Shown: one piece after another, positions 25,476 through 32,892 of the stretch
Numbering within the stretch: the first letter of the stretch is position 1
Layout: each line of letters begins with the position of its first letter
Source of the DNA: Paludibacteraceae bacterium
GTDB taxonomy: Bacteria > Bacteroidota > Bacteroidia > Bacteroidales > Paludibacteraceae
Length of the DNA: 64,000 nucleotides
Direction: 5' to 3'
NCBI GenBank assembly: GCA_016297215.1
Contig: JAEDGZ010000003.1
Location: forward strand, 51,333-115,332
Position numbers and translations under genes: made by a program
Notes under the pieces: model-generated
The model's database searches: none
What the model saw: only the letters and a program-made list of their open reading frames with translations
What the model was told of the DNA's origin: nothing

Positions 25476-26825
25476 TTACTTGTTCAGGAATTTCGATAGT
25501 TCAAGTTGGGCGTTCACCAGCGTCAGCACCGCCTGTACATAGGTCGATTGCGCGCTAATCACATCGTTGCTCGCGTTCACCAATTCGAGGTTGGAGGTCG
25601 CTCCGTACTGATACTTGTTCGTGGTCGAGCGGAACACGCGCTGCGTTACCTCGATGTTCTCCTTCTCGTTCAGATAGGTCTCGAAGGCATTTTGCAGGTT
25701 GAAGCGCAGTTGCTGGTTCTGTATGCCGAGTTGGTCGGTGGTCTCTGCCAGCGTGTTGCGGGCTTTCTCCAACGCAATCTTCTTCTCTGTAACACCCGCG
25801 GCACGCTTGCCCGACGACCAGAGCGGCATCGACACGCTCAGCGCCACTACGTGAGGCGGCTGCATGTTAAACTGGAAGCCGTCTTGCGGTGGGATATTGC
25901 CTTTCTTCGAGAACTGGTAGCCCACGCCCACGGTCGGACCGTATGCCCATGTTGCCATGTGCACGTTCTTCTTTGCCAACTCCACATTCTTCTCCAACTG
26001 GCGATACGACACGTTGTTCTCCAATACGAAGTCTTCGCCCAGCAATGCCAGCACCTGCTCTGCCGAGAGCATGTCGTCCAACGTCGTGGTCAGCGTCAGT
26101 TGCGTCTCCACGGGCACATCCAGCAGCACTTTCAGCGAGTTCTCCGCCAGCACCACATTCCGCTTGTTGCTGTTGATACTGTTCTTCAGCGCATTCACAC
26201 GCACCTTGATTTGGTCTGCGGTAGTCTGCTCTGCGGCACCCACGTCCACCGACCGTTGCGTCATCTCTGCCAACCGCTCCACGTTGCTCAACGAACTGTC
26301 CAGCAGTGTTACGATATCGCGCATCACCAGCACCGACGCATACGACGACACCACGTTCGCACGCAAATCCAACTCGTTCTGCTCGTAGGCGAGTTTCTGC
26401 ATGTCTATCGCCACGTTGTTCAGCAACGCACCTACCACGGCTTGCCCGTTGATACCTATCGAGGCGGAGATACCTATCGTGCTGTTAGGTAAACTCATTG
26501 CCGCTCCGCCGAAGTTCATCTTATACACGTTTCCCGCGGTGTCAAGCATCGTCTGCAACTGCCACGAGAAATCCGCCTGAGGCAACATCTGCGCGATGGT
26601 CTGCCAGCGTTGAGCGTATGCCTCCTGAATAGCCATACTCGAGTTGCGCAGCGACCGATTGGTCTCTACCGCATAGTTCTGTGCTTCCTCCACGCTCAGA
26701 CTCAACTCTGTCGGCACGTCGCGCTTCGGCGCAGGGCGTGTAGCCGCCATCACGTGGTCTTCTGCCACTGCTTGTGCGCTAATTCCCAGCGCAAGCAGAA
26801 GTACTGAAAATAATTTCTTCTTCAT
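25476..26825 (-). CDS. TolC-family outer-membrane efflux protein
   Basis: A 449-residue protein with a signal peptide ('KKKLFSVLLLALGISAQAVA') and two long coiled-coil/beta repeats typical of TolC: 'LSVEEAQNYAVETNRSLRNS' near the start, 'ALEKARNTLAETTDQLGIQN' and 'ATSNLELVNASNDVISAQST' in the second half. It forms the exit duct of the tripartite pump. I chose ATG 26825 because it opens directly into a signal peptide; an in-frame ATG at 26861 lies inside the regulator gene's 3' end. Confidence 0.92.
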   Translation of the reverse strand: MKKKLFSVLLLALGISAQAVAEDHVMAATRPAPKRDVPTELSLSVEEAQNYAVETNRSLRNSSMAIQEAYAQRWQTIAQMLPQADFSWQLQTMLDTAGNVYKMNFGGAAMSLPNSTIGISASIGINGQAVVGALLNNVAIDMQKLAYEQNELDLRANVVSSYASVLVMRDIVTLLDSSLSNVERLAEMTQRSVDVGAAEQTTADQIKVRVNALKNSINSNKRNVVLAENSLKVLLDVPVETQLTLTTTLDDMLSAEQVLALLGEDFVLENNVSYRQLEKNVELAKKNVHMATWAYGPTVGVGYQFSKKGNIPPQDGFQFNMQPPHVVALSVSMPLWSSGKRAAGVTEKKIALEKARNTLAETTDQLGIQNQQLRFNLQNAFETYLNEKENIEVTQRVFRSTTNKYQYGATSNLELVNASNDVISAQSTYVQAVLTLVNAQLELSKFLNK

Positions 26826-26844
26826 TGTTTCTTCTGTAAGAATG

Positions 26845-27483
26845 TTATAGTTTGGGTTCATTGTTTCTTTCTATCTCCGCAAAGATGGCTCTCACGCGCT
26901 CCGCACCCTCTTTGGACAAAATCCCGCGCAATAGCAACCCGCATCCGTAGCGTACCTCTTCCGCTAACTCACGCTCCGTCTCCGGCAGAATCTTAGACAA
27001 ACGGTCTAATAAGCCCTGATGCAAACGAGCCATGAAGCGAGCAGTCATTGCTACATCCAAGTCCTCGCGAAATACACCTGCCTCCACACCTTTCTGCAAG
27101 AAGCGTTCCGCAAAAGTGGTACCGTTCTTCAAGATACTCGCTTTGTATTTCTCAAACAATTGCGGATAGTACTTCTCTATATCGAACACAAATGCAGGCG
27201 GTTGCATCACGCGCTTGGTCTCATACACTATCATCAAGCAGTTCTGCAAAGTCTTTTCTATGCTCTGATGGTCTATCAGTTCAAATACTTTGGCTTTCAG
27301 TTCCTCCTCATGACATTGCAGCACCGCCTCCAGCAAGTCCTCTTTGGTGGCGAAATGCACGTAAAAAGTCTTCTTGCTTATCGACATCATGCGGCAAATA
27401 TCGTCTATCGACAGCGAGCGGATGCCCACACGCTTCATCTTCTCAGAGGCTATACGGATGATATCTTCTTTTATATCGCTCAT
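26845..27483 (-). CDS. TetR/AcrR-family regulator of the efflux operon
   Basis: A 212-residue protein. Residues about 5-50 form the TetR helix-turn-helix ('GIRSLSIDDICRMMSISKKT', 'FYVHFATKEDLLEAVL'); the rest is the helical ligand-binding and dimerisation domain. Such regulators usually repress the adjacent pump until a ligand binds. ATG 27483 ('MSDIKEDII') was chosen; upstream Met codons would add an atypical extension. It is 19 nt upstream of the TolC-like gene, so it likely regulates its own operon. A matching inverted repeat lies 57 bp upstream. Confidence 0.9.
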   Translation of the reverse strand: MSDIKEDIIRIASEKMKRVGIRSLSIDDICRMMSISKKTFYVHFATKEDLLEAVLQCHEEELKAKVFELIDHQSIEKTLQNCLMIVYETKRVMQPPAFVFDIEKYYPQLFEKYKASILKNGTTFAERFLQKGVEAGVFREDLDVAMTARFMARLHQGLLDRLSKILPETERELAEEVRYGCGLLLRGILSKEGAERVRAIFAEIERNNEPKL

Positions 27484-27539
27484 AACTACGCTCCATTTAT
27501 ACATAAATCGTGCCAAACTATGTTATTGAGCATGAAAAA

Positions 27540-27568
27540 TGGAAACTTTTATACTTTTTTAGTTTCCA
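27540..27568. promoter_or_regulatory. Candidate TetR-type operator
   Basis: A perfect 8-bp inverted repeat, TGGAAACT (27540-27547) and AGTTTCCA (27561-27568), with a 13-bp AT-rich centre. It lies 57 bp upstream of the tetR start and could be the autoregulatory site of the efflux operon. Confidence 0.5.
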
Positions 27569-27631
27569 AGTACATATTTTGGGTGCTTTGGAAAAGAATG
27601 GCAGGAGAGGAAGAATATAGGGATTGTAGAA

Positions 27632-27748
27632 GCTATAGAGGCTATAGAAGCAATAGAAACTATAGAAGTTATGGAAGTTATGGAAGTTATAGAGGCTATA
27701 GAAGCTATAGAAGCTATAGAAGCTATAGAAGCTATAGAAGCTATAGAT
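27632..27748. repeat. 9-bp tandem array (GCTATAGAA)x13
   Basis: Thirteen contiguous 9-bp units, mostly GCTATAGAA with point variants such as GTTATGGAA. The last units are the most uniform, suggesting recent expansion. It lies in the gap between tetR and exbD. Confidence 0.9.
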
Positions 27749-27771
27749 TTATATAGGAATGAGTTGTAGCA

Positions 27772-27810
27772 AATCAAAGACGACTGCCTTTTTAGCAGTC
27801 GTCTTTGATT
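27772..27810. terminator. Hairpin terminator after the ExbB/ExbD operon
   Basis: A perfect 16-bp stem (27772-27787 with 27795-27810) and a 7-nt loop. It is just downstream of the last exbD gene on the minus strand. Confidence 0.85.
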
Positions 27811-27830
27811 AAGTAATTTCTATGTATTTA

Positions 27831-28301
27831 TTAGAAACTTGTGCGTTGGGTAGAAGCGTAACTAATTTTCAAGGCATAGGCTCGACGGAGTTCTTGCTTA
27901 ATGTCGGCAATAACACCCATTCGGGTCTCTTTGTCAGCCTTGATAGATACGGTCATCAGACCTTGGTCTTGCTCCTTCATGGAGGAACGCTCGTTCACGA
28001 TGTACTCGCCAATCTCGTTGGTCTCTGCAAACGCATCATCCAATTGGATACGGGTCTCGGCACCATACTGTTTGCGAAACTCTGCGGTAGGTGTACCTAC
28101 GTAGATGTAGCGTACCAGCGATTTCTTTTCCAACTTCACCAACTCCGTAGCCTGCGGCACTTTGAATTGCACCTTGTAGGACACCTCTTTCATGGAGGTT
28201 ACGGACATGAAGAAGAACAAGAGCATGAAGATGATATCAGGCAGCGAAGATGTGTTCAGAGCAGGCATCTCGCGCTTGTCATTTCTACGAATCTTTGCCA
28301 T
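27831..28301 (-). CDS. exbD: ExbD/TolR-family biopolymer transport protein (second copy)
   Basis: A 156-residue protein with a short cytoplasmic N-terminus, a single membrane helix (about residues 18-38, 'SSLPDIIFMLLFFFMSVTSM') containing the conserved proton-path Asp, and a periplasmic domain ending in 'VSIKADKETRMGVIADIKQEL'. ExbD with ExbB uses proton flow to energise TonB and so drives SusC-type transporters. It lies 2 nt downstream of another exbD paralogue, as in many Bacteroidales operons. Confidence 0.9.
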   Translation of the reverse strand: MAKIRRNDKREMPALNTSSLPDIIFMLLFFFMSVTSMKEVSYKVQFKVPQATELVKLEKKSLVRYIYVGTPTAEFRKQYGAETRIQLDDAFAETNEIGEYIVNERSSMKEQDQGLMTVSIKADKETRMGVIADIKQELRRAYALKISYASTQRTSF

Positions 28302-28303
28302 AG

Positions 28304-28885
28304 TTATTCTCCTCCATAGTTTTTCGGTTCAGCCTCGGAAATCTTCTGAGGATACACTTTCTGCACTTGCTTTTGCTGGTCCTCATCCAATTCGGCGTAA
28401 CCTTTGTGGAAATACTGGCGTGCGCACTCGTCACGCAGTTCGTTGTATGCCGCTACGAGTTCGTTCTGAACGTCGAGGTATGCTTGGTATTGCGTATCTA
28501 CATCGTTTTGTACGGAAATCACGTGGTCTTTGGTGTATTTAACTACACCGATAGGCTCACCGAAATCCTCCTCCACGAGTTTGGGCAATGTAGCATCGTC
28601 GTTCTCGTTCTTGATAAACTCTTTGGCTTTAGCTCTCAATTGCTTGACATCCAGCAACTGTCCCTGCACCATCAACTGGTTCGCTGAGTTGATCTTTACG
28701 ATCATCAGGTTACGTTTGTTGATATCCGTGTTCTCCACCTTCTGATCCGGGGGAACAGGAGCAGGCAGACGACGTGCCAAACCTTGGTTGACATCCATAC
28801 TGGTGGTAACCAAGAAGAATATCAATAGCAAGAAAGAGATATCCGCCATTGAAGAGGCATTTATCTGTGGGATTTTCTTTGCCAT
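28304..28885 (-). CDS. exbD: ExbD/TolR-family biopolymer transport protein (first copy, extended)
   Basis: A 193-residue paralogue with the helix 'SSMADISFLLLIFFLVTTSM' (about 11-30) carrying the conserved Asp. Its periplasmic part is longer than usual and includes a charged segment (about 115-185, 'DVDTQYQAYLDVQNELVAAY', then a Gln/Lys-rich stretch) inserted after the canonical fold begins. It probably forms a heteromeric stator with its neighbour. It is separated by 31 nt from the small membrane protein gene upstream. Confidence 0.88.
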   Translation of the reverse strand: MAKKIPQINASSMADISFLLLIFFLVTTSMDVNQGLARRLPAPVPPDQKVENTDINKRNLMIVKINSANQLMVQGQLLDVKQLRAKAKEFIKNENDDATLPKLVEEDFGEPIGVVKYTKDHVISVQNDVDTQYQAYLDVQNELVAAYNELRDECARQYFHKGYAELDEDQQKQVQKVYPQKISEAEPKNYGGE

Positions 28886-28916
28886 GACTAATTTGCCAAT
28901 TTAACGATGTTAGCAA

Positions 28917-29393
28917 TTACTTAAGGGTACGGGTGTAAATCAAGCCGAAAATCATCGAACCGATAGTGCCGGCGGCAAGGATGTAGCAGAGATAGATGAT
29001 AGCATCGCTCAACTGTGCCATGAAGCCTTGGTTGTCGGTACCTTCATAACCAACGATTTCGATTTTCTCGGGGCTACCCAAGATCCAGCAGAGTGCGATG
29101 AGAGCGATGAAAGCGATTACCACACAAAGCGAGGTGACGGCCTTTTTCTTATCGTACTTGCAGTTCTTGATAAACTCTCCAATCACTACGCCGAGCGTAA
29201 CCACGATGACGATAGCGAGGAGGATATAGTTCCAAGTGAGGAAGAGGTCAGAGAATCTCGGGATATCCAAGAAGTCGCCTGCCACCTCGTGGGTACCCGC
29301 GGACCCGCCTGCATAGAACATCACCGAGAAGATGACGCCTATGATAAGGAGCACCCAAAGGGTAATTTTAGGCAATAATTTATAGTTTTTCAT
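28917..29393 (-). CDS. Small four-helix membrane protein of the ExbB/ExbD operon
   Basis: A 158-residue protein with membrane segments near 10-28, 55-75, 85-108 and 130-152. I do not recognise a named family, but a protein of this size is commonly placed between exbB and exbD in Bacteroidales. It could be an accessory subunit of the stator. No functional motif is visible. Confidence 0.7.
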   Translation of the reverse strand: MKNYKLLPKITLWVLLIIGVIFSVMFYAGGSAGTHEVAGDFLDIPRFSDLFLTWNYILLAIVIVVTLGVVIGEFIKNCKYDKKKAVTSLCVVIAFIALIALCWILGSPEKIEIVGYEGTDNQGFMAQLSDAIIYLCYILAAGTIGSMIFGLIYTRTLK

Positions 29394-29475
29394 AACGAAT
29401 ATACTTTTATAATGTTATAATGGTTCTAAAAGTTCCAATGGTGGGACACATATCCCTGGCATTGAAATTCGTTAC

Positions 29476-30303
29476 TTATTTTGCCTGCTTCTTATCGAAC
29501 TCAACAACGAGGTCAAGGAGGCTGATAGAAGAATCCTCCATCTCGTTAACGAGACCCTCGATGAGACTGAGGATATAGTTGTAGAACAATTGGAGCACGA
29601 TAGCGATGATCAAACCGAGCAAGGTGGTCAACAGAGCGACCTTGATACCGCCGGCAACGACCGTAGCCGAGATATCACCTACTTGTTGGATCTTATCGAA
29701 TGCAGCGATCATACCGATGATGGTACCCAAGAATCCCAACGACGGAGCAATGGAGATGAAGAGCGAAATCCAAGAGAGGTTCTTCTCAAGCAAACCGAGT
29801 TGCACACCACCGTAGGAAGCAACGGTCTTCTCTACTACGTCAACGCCTTCGTTGTAGCGGCTCAGACCCTGGTAGAAGATACTTGCTACAGGACCGCGTG
29901 TATTACGGCAAACATCCAATGCAGCCTCAATACCGCCTTCGTTCAGTGCTTTTTCTACTTTAGCAAGCAACACTTTCGTGTTGGTTTTCGACAGCGACAG
30001 ATAGATGATACGCTCGATGCAGAGAGCCAAACCAAATACCAAGCAGAGCAAAGTAGCAGCCATGAAGCCTGCACCACCCTCGATAAATTTGGTTTTCAGT
30101 GTTTTGTGAAGAGCCACGAGACCGGTAGCCTCCTCCTCAGCGGGAGCAGCCTCTTCTACCACTTCAGCCGCAGGAGCGGCTGCTTCGTCAACAGTTTCTA
30201 CAGCTGCCTCTTGAGCAGGAGCAGCTTCCTCTTGTGCAAATGCAACATTGCTGCCGAAAGCCAGCATTGCGAGCACGGTAAGGGTTGCAAATACTTTTTT
30301 CAT
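29476..30303 (-). CDS. exbB: MotA/TolQ/ExbB proton channel family protein
   Basis: A 275-residue protein with a signal-like N-terminus ('FATLTVLAMLAFGSNVAFAQ'), an Ala/Glu/Pro-rich segment (about 25-60) and the three ExbB helices (about 73-95, 165-190, 205-230). The core signature 'APSLGFLGTIIGMIAAFDKI' followed by 'VAGGIKVALLTTLLGLIIAI' is typical. It forms the proton-driven stator with ExbD for TonB-dependent import. It is the first protein gene of the operon, 34 nt after tRNA-Ser. Confidence 0.92.
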   Translation of the reverse strand: MKKVFATLTVLAMLAFGSNVAFAQEEAAPAQEAAVETVDEAAAPAAEVVEEAAPAEEEATGLVALHKTLKTKFIEGGAGFMAATLLCLVFGLALCIERIIYLSLSKTNTKVLLAKVEKALNEGGIEAALDVCRNTRGPVASIFYQGLSRYNEGVDVVEKTVASYGGVQLGLLEKNLSWISLFISIAPSLGFLGTIIGMIAAFDKIQQVGDISATVVAGGIKVALLTTLLGLIIAIVLQLFYNYILSLIEGLVNEMEDSSISLLDLVVEFDKKQAK

Positions 30304-30337
30304 GAGAATAATATAGATTATTAATAAGTTAGTTTTG

Positions 30338-30425
30338 CGGAGAGACGGGGATTCGAACCCCGGAAACCCTTTTGGAGTTTACACGCTTTCCAGGCGTGCC
30401 TCTTCAACCACTCGAGCATCTCTCC
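30338..30425 (-). tRNA. tRNA-Ser (GGA)
   Basis: An 88-nt gene with a 7-bp acceptor stem (GGAGAGA with TCTCTCC), discriminator G, a long variable arm, the T-arm GGGGTTCGAATCCCC, and anticodon loop CTGGAAA giving anticodon GGA. CCA is not encoded. It lies directly upstream of the exbB operon on the same strand. Confidence 0.95.
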
Positions 30426-30433
30426 TACGTCGT

Positions 30434-30580
30434 AATTTATTCCGCGAAAGAAACGCGCTGTCGCGTTTGGCGCTCCATAAATTACTCCTTTCAAAAATAC
30501 AAATCTCCGCTCACGCTCCGATTCGCATTTTTGCGCTATGCAGAACGTTTCACTTTACTAATTTATTCCGCGAAAGAAAC
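30434..30580. repeat. 21-bp direct repeat flanking 105 bp
   Basis: AATTTATTCCGCGAAAGAAAC occurs at 30434-30454 and, unchanged except for one added base in the copy, at 30560-30580. The intervening 105 bp are non-coding. Confidence 0.75.
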
Positions 30581-30581
30581 T

Positions 30582-30617
30582 TTTAACGTATAATTATCGT
30601 GTAATTAAACATTAATT
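30582..30617 (+). repeat. Repeat R3, copy 1
   Basis: A 36-bp AT-rich sequence (TTTAACGTATAATT, then TCGTGTAATTA and CATTAATT). A copy with about three differences lies at 32838-32873 in the same orientation. Confidence 0.75.
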
Positions 30618-30678
30618 GTTTTGCAGTAATCCTACCTTTTCGAGCAAAATATAACCGCTATTCACTCAAAAAGACGTG

Positions 30679-30708
30679 CAAAGGTACGAAAAATTTTTGA
30701 AACTGCAA
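30679..30708 (-). promoter_or_regulatory. Promoter upstream of tRNA-Ser / exbB operon
   Basis: Minus strand: TTG (30708-30706), 19-nt spacer, TACCTTTG (30686-30679). It is about 250 nt upstream of tRNA-Ser, so the transcript would have a long leader through the direct repeats. Confidence 0.6.
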
Positions 30709-30738
30709 TAGTTTTTCGTGTTTTTTTTTGTTTTTTCT

Positions 30739-31533
30739 TCATTTTATCCCAAAAAGTGCTCTCGCGTTGGCGGTTGTTACGCGTTTCACATCGTCGGTGG
30801 AGACCAGATAGATGTCCGCCAAGCGTTCCGCCACGTGGGTCATCCATCGGCTCTCGTTGCGCTGCCCACGGTGGGGAACCGGTGCCATATAGGGGGCATC
30901 CGTCTCCAAGACGAGGTGCTGCAAGGGGATGTGGCGCAGGGTATCTGCCAGTTTGCAGTTTTTGAACGTCAGCACCCCGCCGATACCGAGGTAGAAACCC
31001 AGCGCGATAAACTTCTCCGCCATCTCGCGACTACCCGAGAAGCAGTGAATGACACCGCGGAGGGGATAAAGCACATCATCCTTTAGCGTGGCGACCTCGT
31101 GCAGAATACGATACGTATCTTCCATCGCATCGCGGATATGCACCATCACAGGCAGATTCAAGCGACAGGCGAGCAGGAGTTGCTCGCGAAAAACGATGTG
31201 CTGTTGCTCTTTGTAAGTGGTATCCCAATGGTAATCAAGCCCTATCTCGCCAATGGCTATCAGTCTGCCCTCGCTGTGAGTCTCTTGGATTTTCTCTTCG
31301 ATAGTATGCCACTGCTGCTGCCAATCCTCCTTCACCTCCTCAGGGTGCAACCCCAACGCAGGGTACAGATAATCAGGATACTGCGCGCACAAGGGCAGTA
31401 CGGTATCAATGGAATGCACATCCACACCGGGCACCAAGATGGCTTCCACGCCGGCATCTCTCTGCTGTTGCAAAAAAGCCGGCAACCCCTCTTGGTACTG
31501 CGGGTCATCTATATGGCAATGGGTATCAATCAT
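30739..31533 (-). CDS. tatD: TatD-family metal-dependent DNase
   Basis: A 264-residue TIM-barrel hydrolase with 'MIDTHCHIDD' (metal-binding HxH), 'AIGEIGLDYHWD' (Glu ligand), 'PVMVHIRDAMEDTYRIL', 'GVIHCFSGS' and 'LVLETDAPYMAPVPHRG' (Asp ligand). Relatives are 3'-5' exonucleases or deoxyribonucleases acting in DNA repair and fragmentation. It is 23 nt downstream of the canonical queA gene and is probably co-transcribed with it. Confidence 0.93.
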   Translation of the reverse strand: MIDTHCHIDDPQYQEGLPAFLQQQRDAGVEAILVPGVDVHSIDTVLPLCAQYPDYLYPALGLHPEEVKEDWQQQWHTIEEKIQETHSEGRLIAIGEIGLDYHWDTTYKEQQHIVFREQLLLACRLNLPVMVHIRDAMEDTYRILHEVATLKDDVLYPLRGVIHCFSGSREMAEKFIALGFYLGIGGVLTFKNCKLADTLRHIPLQHLVLETDAPYMAPVPHRGQRNESRWMTHVAERLADIYLVSTDDVKRVTTANARALFGIK

Positions 31534-31556
31534 CGGAAAATTTACGAATTTACGAT

Positions 31557-32762
31557 TTACGATTTTATACTATTGTTGCGGAAGAGGATGGAGGAATCGC
31601 CGTAAGAGAGGAAGCGGAAATCGTGAGACAGAGCGTAGTCGTAAATCTTCTTCCAGTCTTCGCCCACGAAAGCGCTCACGAGGAGCAGGAGCGTGGACTT
31701 GGGTTGGTGGAAGTTGGTAATCAGTTGCTCCACCACGCGGAAGCGGTAGCCGGGCTTAATCATAATCTGCGTCTCGGCATGGAGCGTGTCTTGGTGCGTT
31801 TCTTCGAGGTAGTTGAGGATTGTTTGTAGTGCATCCTTTGTGGAGATGGTCCATTCCTGTTCATAGGGGATGAACTGCGGTACGTGCATGGAGCGGTCTC
31901 CGCGAAGCAACATGCAACCCAAGAAATAAAGGCTCTCCAGTGTGCGCATAGACGTGGTGCCCACCGCCACGATATGCCCTAAGTTGGCGAGAATATCGGC
32001 GATAGCCTGTCGCGGCACGGCGATAATCTCCGTGTGCATCGTATGTTGATTGGCATCTTCGGTCTTAACCGGTTGGAAAGTGCCGGCGCCCACATGGAGA
32101 GTCAGTTCGGTGGTCTTGATACCGCGCTGCCGGAGGTCGGCAAGTACCGCGTCCGTGAAATGCAGCCCTGCCGTGGGGGCTGCCACCGAGCCTTTGATGC
32201 GCGAATAGACGGTCTGGTAAGTGGTCTTGTCGCTCTCCTCAGTAGGGCGGTTGAGATACGGCGGGATAGGCAACTCGCCCGCCGCGTCGAGTATCTCCGC
32301 AAAGGACATATCGCCATCCCACGAGAACGTTACCGCGAAGGTGTTCCCCGTCTGTTCACCCTTGGTGGCTCGCAACACAACCACGCCACCCGCCACCTGC
32401 AAAGGCAGGTCGATAGAGGTATCGCGGAACTTCTTGGCATTGCCAATCATGCACTTCCACGTGCAGCCTTCGGTGGACAAGAGCGACAACTGGTAGTCAT
32501 GCGGCGCAAGGGGCTCCAAGCAGAAAATCTCAATGCGCGCCCCCGAGGGTTTATGGAAAACCAGCCGCGCCTGTATCACGCGCGTGTTATTATATACAAG
32601 GAGTGAATGCGCGGGGATATAGTCGCCCACGCGGAAGAAACGGTCTTCCGACACTGCTCCATCGTTATATATAAGGAGTTTGGAGTGGTCGCGCTCGGCG
32701 AGGGGGTATTTGGCGATCCGCTCGTCAGGCAGGGGGTAATTATAGTCTGAAATGGATAACAC
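31557..32762 (-). CDS. queA: S-adenosylmethionine:tRNA ribosyltransferase-isomerase QueA (canonical copy)
   Basis: A 401-residue protein with intact QueA signatures: 'SLLVYNNTRVIQARL', 'GSVAAPTAGLHFTDAVL', 'LTLHVGAGTFQPVKTED', 'VAVGTTSMRTLESL' and 'NFHQPKSTLLLLVSAFVG'. It transfers ribosyl from SAM to preQ1 at tRNA position 34 to make epoxyqueuosine. Compared with the truB-linked paralogue at 3302-4405 this copy keeps all conserved active-site text, so it is the better candidate for the queuosine enzyme. Confidence 0.9.
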   Translation of the reverse strand: MLSISDYNYPLPDERIAKYPLAERDHSKLLIYNDGAVSEDRFFRVGDYIPAHSLLVYNNTRVIQARLVFHKPSGARIEIFCLEPLAPHDYQLSLLSTEGCTWKCMIGNAKKFRDTSIDLPLQVAGGVVVLRATKGEQTGNTFAVTFSWDGDMSFAEILDAAGELPIPPYLNRPTEESDKTTYQTVYSRIKGSVAAPTAGLHFTDAVLADLRQRGIKTTELTLHVGAGTFQPVKTEDANQHTMHTEIIAVPRQAIADILANLGHIVAVGTTSMRTLESLYFLGCMLLRGDRSMHVPQFIPYEQEWTISTKDALQTILNYLEETHQDTLHAETQIMIKPGYRFRVVEQLITNFHQPKSTLLLLVSAFVGEDWKKIYDYALSHDFRFLSYGDSSILFRNNSIKS

Positions 32763-32892
32763 GGGGAATTTACGAATTACGATTTACGATTTACGATTCA
32801 GCAGGCGGGGACGCCTGCGTACCCGGACAATTTTTCCTTTAACGTATAATTGTCGTGTAATTATTCATTAATTCATTGGCAAAAAAAACAAA
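32763..32892. repeat. Intergenic family A palindrome (32801-32818) and repeat R3 copy 2 (32838-32873)
   Basis: The gap starts with repeated TTTACGATTTACGA text, then an A-type palindrome GCAGGCG-ggga-CGCCTGC, then a copy of R3. No coding frame is present. Confidence 0.75.

Larger units (their letters stand above)
27484..27830. other. Intergenic stretch upstream of the efflux operon
   Basis: About 350 bp without a real gene. It contains a candidate operator (27540-27568), a 9-bp tandem array (27632-27748) and a strong hairpin terminator (27772-27810). The array leaves frames open that encode Ile-Ala-Ser or Tyr-Arg-Ser repeats; these have no start context or homology that would support a protein. 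Confidence 0.7.
30426..30738. other. Non-coding stretch with direct repeats and a promoter
   Basis: About 310 bp with no credible gene. It holds a 21-bp direct repeat (30434-30454 and 30560-30580), repeat R3 (30582-30617) and a minus-strand promoter (30679-30708). Confidence 0.7.

Noticed and set aside
27632..27748. Possible CRISPR array
   Set aside because: Units are 9 bp and contiguous, without spacers; no cas genes are present.
27559..27777. A 72-codon minus frame encoding repeated Ile-Ala-Ser, and a + frame encoding Tyr-Arg-Ser
   Set aside because: Both arise only from the 9-bp array, whose period is a multiple of three, so frames stay open by default. No start signal or homology supports a gene.
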